From: Funneliformis mosseae
Lineage: Eukaryota; Glomeromycota; Glomeromycetes; Glomerales; Glomeraceae
Direction of reading: 5' to 3'
Length of the DNA: 58,327 nt
Assembly (NCBI GenBank): GCA_910592005.1
Contig: CAJVPP010000042.1
Location: forward strand, 1 to 58,327
In this document: positions 48,290 through 58,327 of the stretch, piece by piece
Position numbering within the stretch: the first letter of the stretch is position 1
Layout of the letters: the number at the start of each line of letters is the position of its first letter
Made by a program: the position numbers and the translations under genes
The notes under the pieces: generated by a model
The model's input: the letters and a program-made list of their open reading frames with translations, nothing else
Databases searched by the model: none
Told to the model about the DNA's origin: nothing

Positions 48290-48470
48290 AAAACTACATT
48301 TTCAAATTCCAATGTTCTAATATTTCCAATTTTCTGAAATTTCTAATATCCCAAATTTTATTATTCTAAAATTCTTAATATCTTGAAGCCTGATATTTTA
48401 AATCTTAATATTCTGAATTCTAATTAAGCCTAATTTTTCAAATTCTAATATTCCAATTATATAAATGATA
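48290..48470. repeat. Imperfect TTCTAATATTCCAAT repeat
   Basis: About ten degenerate units of roughly 15-18 bp with the core TTCTAATATT / AATTCTAA. The word family resembles the repeat at 14030-14140. Confidence 0.5.
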
Positions 48471-49037
48471 TTATATACTTGATTATTAAATAATAATTAA
48501 AATATTTAATTGTTTTAAAATATAATGAAATTATTCTAAAATATTTATAATTGTTCTAAAATGAAAAAATTTTGCATTCTTAATTTAGTTTTTAATATTT
48601 TTCTTTATTTTTTTTTAATTTTGTTATTTTATTTACTATAAAAGAATATTAATAAAATTATTTGTATTTTATTTTATAATAATTACAATATTTCTTTATC
48701 AATTAAAGTATTAAAATTTTATTTCATCTTATTTCTTTATTATATTTTAACCTTATATTATATAAGAAATAAAAAAATATGATAATAATTCTTTTTTGAT
48801 AATAATAATAAAAATAATTATGTAAAATATGGAAGGTGGTTAGTAGAAAAGATGAAAATCTACTTTTTAGTTAAAATTTTTTTATTGGTTCATTCTACTG
48901 ATTATGATTATATAAACAAAATTAGTTTAATAATTAAAATTACTCAAATTTGTAAATTTTTTTCTTTTTTATTAATCGCTTCTTATATGTAATATTACAT
49001 TAGAAAAAATATTATAGAAATTTCAATCATTATTATA

Positions 49038-49198
49038 ATATAGAAAGTTTATTAGAAAAATTAGATTCTAAGACTTTTTAACAAAATTTGATTTTTTGTA
49101 TTTTAGTTTTTAACTTTATAAGAATTATAATATAATAAGGTCTTAATTTTAATTAAAGAAATTTTTAGAATCTGATTTTTCTAGTAAACTTCCCATAT
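49038..49198. mobile_element. 161-bp TIR element (AAGTTTATTAGAAAAATTAG)
   Basis: The left arm ATATAGAAAGTTTATTAGAA and the right arm (reverse complement ATATGGGAAGTTTACTAGAA) match over about 35 bp. The mismatches are transitions. The TA-rich ends suggest a Tc1/mariner-like TA target. Non-coding MITE-type element. Confidence 0.7.
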
Positions 49199-49455
49199 AA
49201 GTTTTTTGAACTGAATTTTTTAAAAATTTGATTAACTATTTTATTTTTATTTTTAAATTAAATTATTAATTTAGAATTGAAATTAAAGTCTTTATAATAC
49301 TAAAATATGGAGACCATTGTTAAGTTTAAAAATTATTTAAACTTTTGTGCAATTGTAACATCAACTTAATTATTGAACAGGTGGATATCAAAATATTTTA
49401 TATAAAAATATATAGCCTTTCATTTCATTCTAGACTAATTAACTATATATAATAT

Positions 49456-49505
49456 AAGGTATTTCATTATTTATTTTACTCAATAATTGAGTTGATGCTA
49501 ATTAA
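49456..49505. repeat. Dispersed repeat copy C
   Basis: Starts AAGGTATTTCATTATTTATT and contains ACTCAATAATTGAGTTGATG. It aligns with 10575-10624 with one single-base insertion. Most substitutions are C-to-T or G-to-A relative to copy A. Confidence 0.6.
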
Positions 49506-50099
49506 GTAGAGTAAAAATGAGGGTTCTTAGGTCAAATCTGAAATTATATTCAGAAAGGTTCCTAATCATATTTTCAAAGCCTTCTAGCTATACAAATCCT
49601 CTATTAAATTTAAAGTTCTAGCCCAAATTTAAGCTTTTTCCCACTATCTAATATTTAATATCAAATTTGTATTAAATTATCTTGCAAGATACTAAGAATA
49701 AAACAATCTCTTATAGCCTTTCTAGCCCAATTTTAATCTCAAATAATATATCAAAAAAATATACCATTCTGTTTGAGTTCGAGACAAAGCAAGATTGACA
49801 AGAACTAAAGATTCGAAACTAAGCTCATAGAGTCTTTGCAAATCTTATATGTATACTATTATTTATATTATTCTAGAATTAATTCTAAAATTGATTCATT
49901 GATGAAATCAAAGGTCACTAAGTCTAACTTTTGGTATCTATATGCTAAGTCTATCCTCAAAAAAGTTAGATTTAGCAATTAACAAATTTATAGTTTTAAA
50001 AACTATAGAATATATTCTAGTATATCATTATTTTTTAATATATATGAAATCTTTCTAAAGGCATTTATATTACGCAAACTCAAAGTCAAAAAATCTAAC

Positions 50100-50480
50100 C
50101 TCTAGCATAAAAAATTGGGTTAGAGGTTAGACCTTCCTTTTTTCTCACTAGATTTGAAAAAAAAGCTAAGCTTTTTCAGTGATAGCTTCAAAAAAGGGTC
50201 TCACCTGAAAAGTATATTTGATCTAATTGCCTAGCATTATCCCAAAGCTTGTTTACATGACGGATTTGATATTTGCTCTTATTACAATAGTTACATAGGT
50301 TATTATCTACACCTATAGGTTTATCTATCTTTGTAGGTCTACTATAAGCAAAGTATGACTGACATTTCTTAGCTTTGAAGTGTGATCGATAACCTTCAGA
50401 TCTAGTATTACGTCTGCCACAAATTTCACTAGTATTAAAAAGATAATAACAAATAAATTTTACTTTTACTTTAGCAACTT
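50100..50480 (-). pseudogene. Decayed minus-strand coding scrap with Cys/His motifs
   Basis: The reverse strand reads a protein-like run (TSEICGRRNTRSEGYRSHFK, then KKCQSYF and NNLCNYCNKSKYQIRH) with paired cysteines. This suggests a dead zinc-binding protein of a mobile element. No family is named and both ends are unclear. Confidence 0.25.
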
Positions 50481-50559
50481 TGCCTATTTTATAGTTATAT
50501 AATTAATTTTAATTAAATAAATCTTTACACAATTTAGCAACACATATACTAATTACACA

Positions 50560-50936
50560 ATGAGTACACAAATTCAATTAACTAAAACAAAGCTCACATA
50601 TCAGAAAATCGAACAGGCATTAATAAATGTCGTTAAGGCTAGCATTTATTATAGAAGGTCAAAGGAAGGTAAATTTTTGCAATTATATAAAGAAAGAGTC
50701 AAGAATTTGCATCAGGTAAAAGATCCTGATGAATAGAAAATGCAAAAAGATTGTTTCTAACTAAGGATAAGTATCATCAAATCATGGATGACTATAAATC
50801 TTGGTATGGAAAAGATCCAAAAATTCTCAATGCTGTTATAGATCTATATAAGTTATATTATAAATTAGCTAAGGATTATTTTAATACAGAAGAACAGATT
50901 AATGAAAAAATCGAAGACTTCTTATCATCAATTTGA
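50560..50936 (+). pseudogene. Small unrecognised frame-shifted ORF
   Basis: An ATG at 50560 opens MSTQIQLTKTKLTYQKIEQA and runs to a TAG at about 50737. The next frame continues protein-like (AKRLFLTKDKYHQIMDDYKS, then YGKDPKILNAVIDLYKLYYK) to a TGA at 50934-50936. Together they look like one 120-residue helical protein broken by a frameshift. Not recognised. Confidence 0.35.
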
Positions 50937-51239
50937 TAAGACCCATTGGAAAGATAATTTCATATCATTTATGACTTGAAGCTCCTCCCTTATAAAGGAT
51001 CTTTTCGGACTATTTCTCTTATCGTCTATTAGCCAATATAAGACTAGCTAATTTTTTGTACTAAAGATTCGCGAATATGATAAACTTGAGAAGATTAATT
51101 CATATCAGTAACATATCTTCTAGCAGAACTATATTTTAACTTTCCTGGTTTAAGAAGATATCTCATTAAGGATTATAGTTTCTGTTTAAGTTCAGAAAAT
51201 TGCTAAAAGTCTGTGTTGTAAATAATTATTTGAAGAAGT

Positions 51240-51860
51240 CTCAGATGGGTACCTCAATAGGAATATTATTAAAACTAAATGAAAGATCAGATAAAGAAAT
51301 GTTATTGAAAGCTAAAGATAGAGACAGCAAGTGACAACCTTCTTTTGCTAATTTATCCGCTATATTATTATAGTAATTTCCTATATATGCTTTGATTTTA
51401 TGAAGTGAGACGTAGAGGTTGAGGTATTTAATGATATAGCAGATAATTTTTCAAGTTGTATAATTAGGAACTTTTTCAAATTTTCTAAGTGAAAGCTAGT
51501 TAAGAAACATATACTTATTAAATCTGTGAATAATGTTTTGACTATCTAAGTAAACCTCTATAACCACTTTGTTGAAGAATACTATAAGAGCTGTTAGAAG
51601 GGTATACATTTTAGCTCTTGTTAAAGAAGGCTAGTTAACTAGTGAAGCTTTAAAAAGATAGAGGTTATTTATAGGATTTATATCTATTCAACCCAGTCTC
51701 ATCTTACAAGTATCTGCTCAAAATCCTATTAAAGATCTATCTGTATAGAATTTTATTAGTAAAATACCGTTAAAGGCAAATTAGATGTATTTAAGCATTG
51801 ATGAATTTGTCGAGGGATCAATGAACAAATCAATAATATTGTTTGAAGGTAAATCTGTTA
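51240..51860 (-). pseudogene. LINE retrotransposon RNase H domain relic
   Basis: The minus strand carries an RNase H-like domain. It reads FYTDRSLIGF (active-site D; expected G now R), PSLTRAKMYTLLTALIV, VIEVYLDSQNIIHRFNKY (second D) and SLHKIKAYIGNYYNNIADKLAKEG. The order and spacing fit the RNase H of fungal non-LTR retrotransposons. In-frame stops replace Trp (TGG to TGA/TAG). No reverse transcriptase is seen upstream, so it is a 5'-truncated copy, as is usual for LINEs. The Tc1 element starts about 50 bp beyond. Confidence 0.6.
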
Positions 51861-51907
51861 GAATGTTAACAATTTATGTGTCAAAAAGATCATCTGAGTA
51901 ATACAAA

Positions 51908-53183
51908 TACAGTAGCGATCATAAGTATCTGACCACCTGAAATCATCCAAAATTATTATATAACTACCCCTTAAATTTTTCAAAAATATAATGTAATATA
52001 ATACATGATCACCTGTAAATTTATAAGTATCGATAATACAAAAAAAAAATTTAGATGATCATCAAACTTTCGCTTGAAAAATGAAACTTTCTTTAAAGAA
52101 ACGATATGAAATTGTCTTTTTACGTGAATACCCAGCTGGTCTAAAGTTTAATTTTGAATTTATTACTAAACAGGTATGTTGTAGTAAATTTATAGCTATT
52201 TATTGGGTTAAAAAATATCATAAAAATCAGGATCTAAGTACTTCAGAAAAACTGGGACAGCCTTGTATAATATTCACGAAACAAGATGACAAGATTGTAA
52301 AAATGGCAGAGAAAGAACATAATATAACAGCCATTCAAATACAAGAAAAAATGGAAGAAAGAGGTGTTAGGCTTAGTGTAGAAACAGTAAGGCGACGTCT
52401 TCGTAAGTCTGGAGGAAAGTTTAGTAATGAAATTTCTAAACCTTTGCTTAAAGAAGACCATTGAAAGAAAAGGTTGCAATAGGCAAAAAAACATAAGAAT
52501 TTTGATTGAAATCGAGTTGTCTTTACAGATGAGAGTATATTTCAATTATATACATTAAAAAAAAAGGTTTGGCAGTTTCCTAGTAGAAAAAAAGTGTTTT
52601 GTTCTGTTAAGCATTCACCAAAAGTTCATGTTTAGGGATGTTTTTCTGCTTCTGAATTTGATAAGCTATTTTACTTTCAAAGGAACCTTAATGCTGAATT
52701 TATGTGTACTATTTATAAGAAGGGTTTTCTGACTTTCACCTTTAAACTTTTTGGTGAAGGTAACATAGATTGGATCTTACAAGAAAATAATAATCTAAAG
52801 CATCGATCAAAAATCGTGAAAAAATAGAAGGAAGAAAATAAAATTGAGGTACTTTCTTAGCCATCAATGTCTCTAGACCAAAAATCCTATAGAAAACATT
52901 TGAAGGGTAATAAAAATTAATATACAAAAAAAAAAATTTGATCAATTATAGGGTTAAAGGGGGAACTTACAAAAGAATGGAACTGATTATCACTTGTATT
53001 TACCACGAATTTGGTAGCTAGCATGAAAAGGCGTACAGCTGCACTTATAGAATCAGATAGTGACTACACAATGTATTAATTTTAGTTAGTTGGTTATGTA
53101 TTTTTTAAATAAAAAAAAATTTTTGAATTTACTTACTTGTAGCCAGAGTTAGAGGCAGTCGGATATTTATGATTGCTATTATA
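51908..53183 (+). mobile_element. Tc1/mariner element, 1.28 kb, decayed
   Basis: The TIR left arm TACAGTAGCGATCATAAGTA and the right arm (reverse complement TATAATAGCAATCATAAATA) match over about 30 bp and begin at TA, the Tc1/mariner target. Length and internal gene match the superfamily. The arms differ almost only by transitions. Confidence 0.75.
52081..53080 (+). pseudogene. Tc1/mariner transposase relic
   Basis: The N-terminal helix-turn-helix region is intact as 127 codons (52081-52464; SLKKRYEIVFLREYPAGLKF ... LSVETVRRRLRKSG). The catalytic part follows with stops. The first Asp is kept in VVFTDESIFQ (about 52510). The second position reads LQENNNLKH where the family has a conserved DNDPKH-type motif (Asp lost). 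The last acidic block survives only in a shifted frame near 52880 (NPIEN). The C-terminal MKRRTAALIESDSD is still readable (53022-53063). Stops are explained by Trp or Gln codons hit by transitions. Inactive. Confidence 0.75.
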
Positions 53184-53727
53184 ATTGTGATTCATTAATT
53201 TTAATGAGTTATTTTATATATTATAAAAAGTTTAGAATATATTTGCTCAAATTAATGATATTATTAGAATTTATTTTAATTAGTTAAGTAAAGGTATCAT
53301 TTAAATTATTAATAATATTTATGCAAATTATTCATATTCTTTATAGCATTTACCTATAAGTAAAAAAAAATCTGATAAGAAAATTATTAAATTATTATAT
53401 ATACTATTAAAAGTTTTTGCAATCTATTCAATATTCTTCAATATTAAAAAAAATAAAATCTTTATAGCTGATTATATAGTCTATAATTAATAATATATAA
53501 TAATATATATATGTAAATTTCAATCAATAATATGAAATAAATGAATACAAAGTTATAAATTACTATGCTTTGATTTTTGAAGATTATAAATTTAATATCT
53601 AATAAGATTATTAGTTTGACTAATATTAAGGCCATAACAGATATTAGCTGATATTTATTTATTATAGGAGGAACCACCCCCCTCTCTCATGAGATAACTG
53701 ATATATTACACAAGAGGTTATTATAAA

Positions 53728-54095
53728 ATTATATTAAATTTTCGTATTACGTATTGTTTTGCGCCTTTTATTTTTCTACGCCTTTATCTTTTGTCTTCGT
53801 ATACTGCGCCTTTCAGATACTACGCCTTAATTTTTTGATTTGATCAATAAATCATTTAACAAAAAGTAAAAGAGCAAAACTTTTTTTTATATATAATGTT
53901 TATTTTAATTATATTAAATTTTTGCGTTATGACATTCTTCTACATCTTTTATCTTTCTATGTCTTTTATCTTTTATCTTTCGTATACTGCACCTTTTGTA
54001 TACTGCGTCTTAATTTTTTTGACTTGAACAATAAATCGTTTAATAAAAAGTAAAAGAGCAAAACTTTTTTCATATATAGTGTCTTATTTTTACTT
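53728..54095. repeat. Tandem duplication of about 183 bp before the transposase gene
   Basis: Two consecutive units share TATATTAAATTTT, CGTATACTGC, CAATAAATC and the block AAAAAGTAAAAGAGCAAAAC (about 53861 and 54044). The second unit is more AT-rich. It could contain the element promoter. Confidence 0.65.
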
Positions 54096-54104
54096 GGCTT
54101 TAAA

Positions 54105-56308
54105 ATGCAAAAATTTCTTATTACACCAAAATATAACAAAAACTACATTTATATAAATCTAACTATATTGCATCAGCAGTTTACAAATGCATATGCCTAT
54201 TATTGCATGGTAAAGACTGAAAATCTTACATATAAAAAATCAGACCTTTATGTAGAATCTACAAAAATATGGAAAGAAATTAAAAAAAATTCAGAAGAAG
54301 AAATTAAAGATCAAATCAAAACTTATTTTGCTACACCCATTCTTTTGCATTTGCAAGGTTTTATACAATCACGTTCTTCTTATACTCCACAATCACCCGA
54401 TCCTCAGCCATTAAATTCTACGAGATAAGATATGATCATTATCAAAGAAGAAGTGCCTAAAAATACTGCAGTACAGAAAAAAACTCTTGCTAATAAAAAA
54501 GAAATAGCTACGAAATTACTTAATTTACAAGAATCCTACAAAATAACAAAAGATCCAGAATTAAAGCATGATATTTTACAACGAATTGTATCAACTGAAA
54601 AAGTAATAGCTGATGAAACTAAAAAAATTAAAACATTAAAATGAAACGCAAATTATCAAGTAAAATCAGCAGCAAAAAAATTAAAATTACTACATAAAAA
54701 TCAAGAAATAGTGAAATATGACTCACCTGGTTGACCATCTATTCTTCATACATATCCTGATCTTCATAAACATATTTATAATTGCATTAAATTTAGAAAG
54801 GCACATGAAAAATGAAGACAAGAAGTAATTAAAGTAAGAATAGTTCATCATCTTCATTCTACATTAGAGGAAAAATATAATGAATATCTTGTAAGAACAA
54901 CATTGAATACATACCTTTTACCTTGAAATTCTTTAAGCTTTGCTGCAAAAGCATATCATCATTTCATATTAGTAGTAGTAGCAGGTGTTTCTAGAATGAA
55001 AAAAAAGAACATATTGATAAGCACTATTGTCTTACTTCTGTTAAAGGAGCAAAACAATTTGCTGCATTATTTTCTTTCCATTCTATTATTATTTCACAAG
55101 ATGATAAAACAAAAGTCCCTTTTAGTATTCCTACTATTGGTAGAACATTTCAAACAATACAATCAATTCAAGAAGCTGTTTTAGTTGTAGATCATGATTT
55201 TCTAACTGGAGCTCAACAGAAATTGATTCCATCTGTTTACCTTACTATTGATCCTTCAAATTCTAATGATACACTTTGTCATGATCAATTAGGTATTTTT
55301 GTTCATTCATAATATAATATAGATACAAATGCAAATACACATATGGCAGATTTAATTTCATTCACTCATCAAGAATCATTTGCTAGTATTTTTAAAAATA
55401 ATGATCAAATTAAACCAATTTGTGTTCTTCTTGTTAATGGAAGGCTGGATGAAAATCCTCAACATCTAAAAAATATATATGAATATTGTAAATTATTCCA
55501 ACTTCTTGATCTTGATTATTTAACAATAAGAAAACATGCTTCTGATCAATCAGCATATAATCCCGTTGAAAGAAGTATGTGTACTCTTTCTGGAAAGTTA
55601 GCTGGCATAACTTTACCAATTGATATATTTGGTTCTCATTTGAATAATCAAGGAAAGGTCAGAGATTCAGAACTTGCAAAGAAAAATTTTCGTCATGTTG
55701 GAGAAGCTCTGTATGCCCTTTAGAATTAAGACCAGATCTTTGGAAAACCAGTATTAATCCAATATGTTGAGGATAATATTTTCCCATTTTTAAATACACA
55801 TCAGTAAACAAATGAAAAAGAAATAGAAGAATCTGAAGTTCCTTGAAAGTGGATAGAAAATTACACCCAAATTTGCCGATATAGTCTTGATATTAAAAAA
55901 TATAACAATATTTTCTGCTGTAATCCTAAAAAATATGAAGAGTCAGCTGCTTTTCTTACTGAAAATAATGGATTTTTACCACCAGTTTCAAAAGGTCAAG
56001 ATAGGCATTTTCTCAATCCAGTTCACATTCTACAATATATTGATAAATTAAAATTGCTATTTTATAATACTTATTATCCTTTTATTTTATCGGAGCAGCA
56101 TATCTGCCTTTACTGTACTATATATGATAAATATTTTCCAATATTAGCAATGGTAATAAAACACAAAAAACCAGAACATATTTCTAAAAGAAAGTTTCGA
56201 AAAATAAAAATTTCTAATTCTATTGATGATTTTAATGTACTTCCAGCTGGTTCTTCTCGAAGAATAGTTTTAGATTCTAGCCATGAGTGTATTTCAGATT
56301 GTGAATAA
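54105..56308 (+). pseudogene. Transposase-like relic with C2H2 finger, copy 2
   Basis: Better preserved than copy 1 but broken by several stops and frameshifts. Blocks in order: an N-terminal domain (54105-54428, FLITPKYNKNYIYINLTI), a Lys/Glu-rich coiled stretch (54432-54644), SQDDKTKVPFSIPTIGRTF (about 55095), LVNGRLDENPQHLKNIYEYC (55430), QSAYNPVERSMCTLSGKLAG (55547) and a C-terminal Cys/His finger (ICLYCTIYDKYFPILAMVIK, about 56100) with a basic Ser-rich tail. The three acidic blocks suggest a DDE-type nuclease, the finger DNA binding. Superfamily unassigned. TGA or TAG now stand where Arg, Trp or Gln are likely. Confidence 0.6.
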
Positions 56309-58327
56309 AAAAATTTTAGTGAAAGCATTATGATGTAATTTGTATTACACAATAAAGTTAAAGTTTTTAATCTAGTTTTAATCCGGTAAATTTAAGGTCT
56401 AATCTTATGATTAAATAAGAAAATTGGGACCTGAGACAATCCATATACACCTCTCTCTCCTATTATATTAGCTAATATTTGTTACAGCTCTTATAATAAT
56501 AATCTAAAATAAAAATGCATATTTTTTATAATTATTTACTTTATATATAAAATTTCATATATTCACAATTTTTTATTCTATTGTTATTTTTAATATCATT
56601 TATATAGATTCTAATATTAATATTAATATTATCTTTATATAGAATTGTATATAAAATTATGATAATATTCTAAAGTCTTAAAATTAATTGCTATTTTTTT
56701 ATTAAGATAATAATAATAAACTTTATAAAAATTTTGTTATATTTTATTTTTATTATTAATCCTTTTTACAATTTTTTTTTTTTTGATTTTTTTAATATTT
56801 TTATTTTTTATATATATAAATATTAAAAAAGTATTCTTAAGATGACTTGATTACTAAATTATAAAAAAAAAAGTAACATTAGTAAGAAACTATTTATATT
56901 GATATTAACTATCTTCTTCTTCTTATTTAACTATATTATATTTTTCTAATTTTATTATATAATAAGATGAAATAGATATGTATAAGTTATTATAATTAAT
57001 AATAAATTTTTTAAAACATAGGATGATTAATTAAATTAGATAGCCATATACTAATTAAATAAAAATAAAAGAATATTAATTATTTATTTAAAATTCTAAT
57101 TAATTTTATTATTAATTAATTTAGTTAAATTTGTAAAATTCATTAATGAATACTTTGATATTTAATCTGACAAATAAATTTCAAATCTTAATTATTAAAG
57201 TTTTTACTTACTTTAAATTTGTTAATTCACAAATGATTTTAAGAGTTTTAGTAAAAATTTGTTATAATAACAATAGTATTTAAATTTAAAATAGAATAAA
57301 AATATAATTATATTAATCTTAATAAATTACTTGTCTAATATAAATTAAAATGAATAATTAAACTTTAGATATATTTTCATTTTTTTGATATTTTAAATAC
57401 TACCTATATTTATATAAAATATTTATCTGAATTTTTCTAATTCATAATTAAATGAATAATCAAATAATCTGTAAGCTAATCCTACTAAATAATAAAATAG
57501 GTCTTATGAGATTTACAAATAATAATTATATGCTATTGGTTTAATATATTTAGGTTTAGATATATATGCAATATTCTTTTTTATGATATTATTATTAGTA
57601 ACTTTAATCTATCATAAATTTCACTCATCAGATAATAATATTGATTATTTTTAAATATATTAAAATCTATATCTGATAATTAATTTTATGAAACTTTACA
57701 AAAGTGATATTTATATTTAGCATTATACTTTTTAATTTTAACTATATCATTATTTTAAAAGAAAGTCAGTTGTGTTCATTTCAAATTTTATGCTTACTCA
57801 ATTTTATTCATTTTTTTATTATTATAAATATTCTATTTTATAATTCTTTTATATTATTATACAAGTTGATTGCGAAGTCTACTAACTGAAAAATAGACTT
57901 TAACGTATATAACAACATTTTAGATATCTGAAGAATAACAATTTATGTTAACAATCTTAAAATCTTGTTAGCATCAATAGAATTATTAATGTAAATCATT
58001 ACAATAAATGTATATGTTTATATGGAAGAGCAATAATGATAGATTGAATTTATGTTACAAGTTTAACTAATTAAAATTATAGGGTAAAAGGTTGGTTTAT
58101 TAATTAGAAAATTGGGATCAATATTATTCAATAATTTAAATAAGCTCTTGTTTGCGAACTTACAAAATTAAAGAATAAATAATAAACTAAGTTATATTAA
58201 AACTGTATTAGAATAACTATCTAATAATTAATATTAAGACTATCTAGCTTGATTTTATTTTTTTTAATATTGAAGAATATTGAATAGATTGCAAAAACTT
58301 TTAATAGTATATATAATAATTTAATAA

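Larger units (their letters stand above)
53628..56492 (+). mobile_element. 2.87-kb TIR DNA transposon, copy 2 (decayed)
   Basis: The left end AAGGCCATAACAGATATTAG and the right end (reverse complement AAGAGCTGTAACAAATATTA) match each other and the ends of the element at 13779-16658. It encodes the better-preserved copy of the same transposase-like protein. A duplicated segment of about 183 bp (53728-54095) lies between the left end and the gene. Target duplication not resolved. Confidence 0.7.
47058..58327. other. Second AT-rich transposon zone
   Basis: No intact gene is recognised downstream of the hydrolase. It holds a short poly-A/T region (47105-47200), about 2 kb of featureless AT-rich DNA, then the itemised elements from 48.3 to 56.5 kb. 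The last 1.8 kb (56.5-58.3) shows nothing identifiable. Confidence 0.7.

Overview
The window comes from a eukaryotic, very AT-rich, intron-bearing fungal genome. Introns are short (about 55-320 nt) with GT-AG borders, and the recognisable proteins are fungal: ARG8-type aminotransferase, M36 fungalysin, PBN1/PIG-X, TOM20. Extreme AT content, long gene-poor transposon tracts and the style of the repeats suggest an early-diverging Mucoromycota fungus, most likely an arbuscular mycorrhizal one (Rhizophagus-like). That is inference from style, not a database match.

Layout. (1) 1-5.9 kb: accessory DNA with palindrome-rich repeat islands, a small TIR element, an unrecognised spliced gene piece (1295-2312) and decayed coding fragments. 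(2) 5.97-12.85 kb: three housekeeping-type genes. They are a TOM20 mitochondrial receptor fused to a SET/SMYD-like domain (+), an AMMECR1 homologue (-) and a PBN1/PIG-X GPI-mannosyltransferase subunit (+). AMMECR1 and PBN1 are divergent. (3) 12.9-34.0 kb: a gene desert of about 21 kb, strongly AT-rich, full of decayed transposons: a 2.9-kb TIR element, six small TIR elements counting all subtypes, a long hairpin-repeat array, a probable solo LTR, minisatellites and a hAT transposase relic. (4) 34.0-47.1 kb: a gene cluster with acetylornithine aminotransferase (+), fungalysin M36 (-), TAF7 (-), NDUFAF2/mimitin (+), a multi-pass membrane protein (-) and an alpha/beta hydrolase (-). (5) 47.1-58.3 kb: a second AT-rich transposon zone with a LINE RNase H fragment, a Tc1/mariner relic, a 161-bp TIR element and a second copy of the 2.9-kb element.

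The genes do not form a pathway. Two touch mitochondrial biogenesis (TOM20-SET; the complex I assembly factor NDUFAF2), one is mitochondrial arginine synthesis, and one is ER GPI-anchor synthesis. The most noteworthy gene is the TOM20-SET fusion, which puts a predicted lysine methyltransferase-type fold on a mitochondrial outer-membrane import receptor. The most noteworthy non-gene signal is that mismatches between TIR arms, and stop codons inside transposase relics, are almost all C-to-T or G-to-A transitions. This points to cytosine deamination or a RIP-like process in the repeat compartments. Exon models were built by hand from splice signals and reading phase; no transcript evidence was available.
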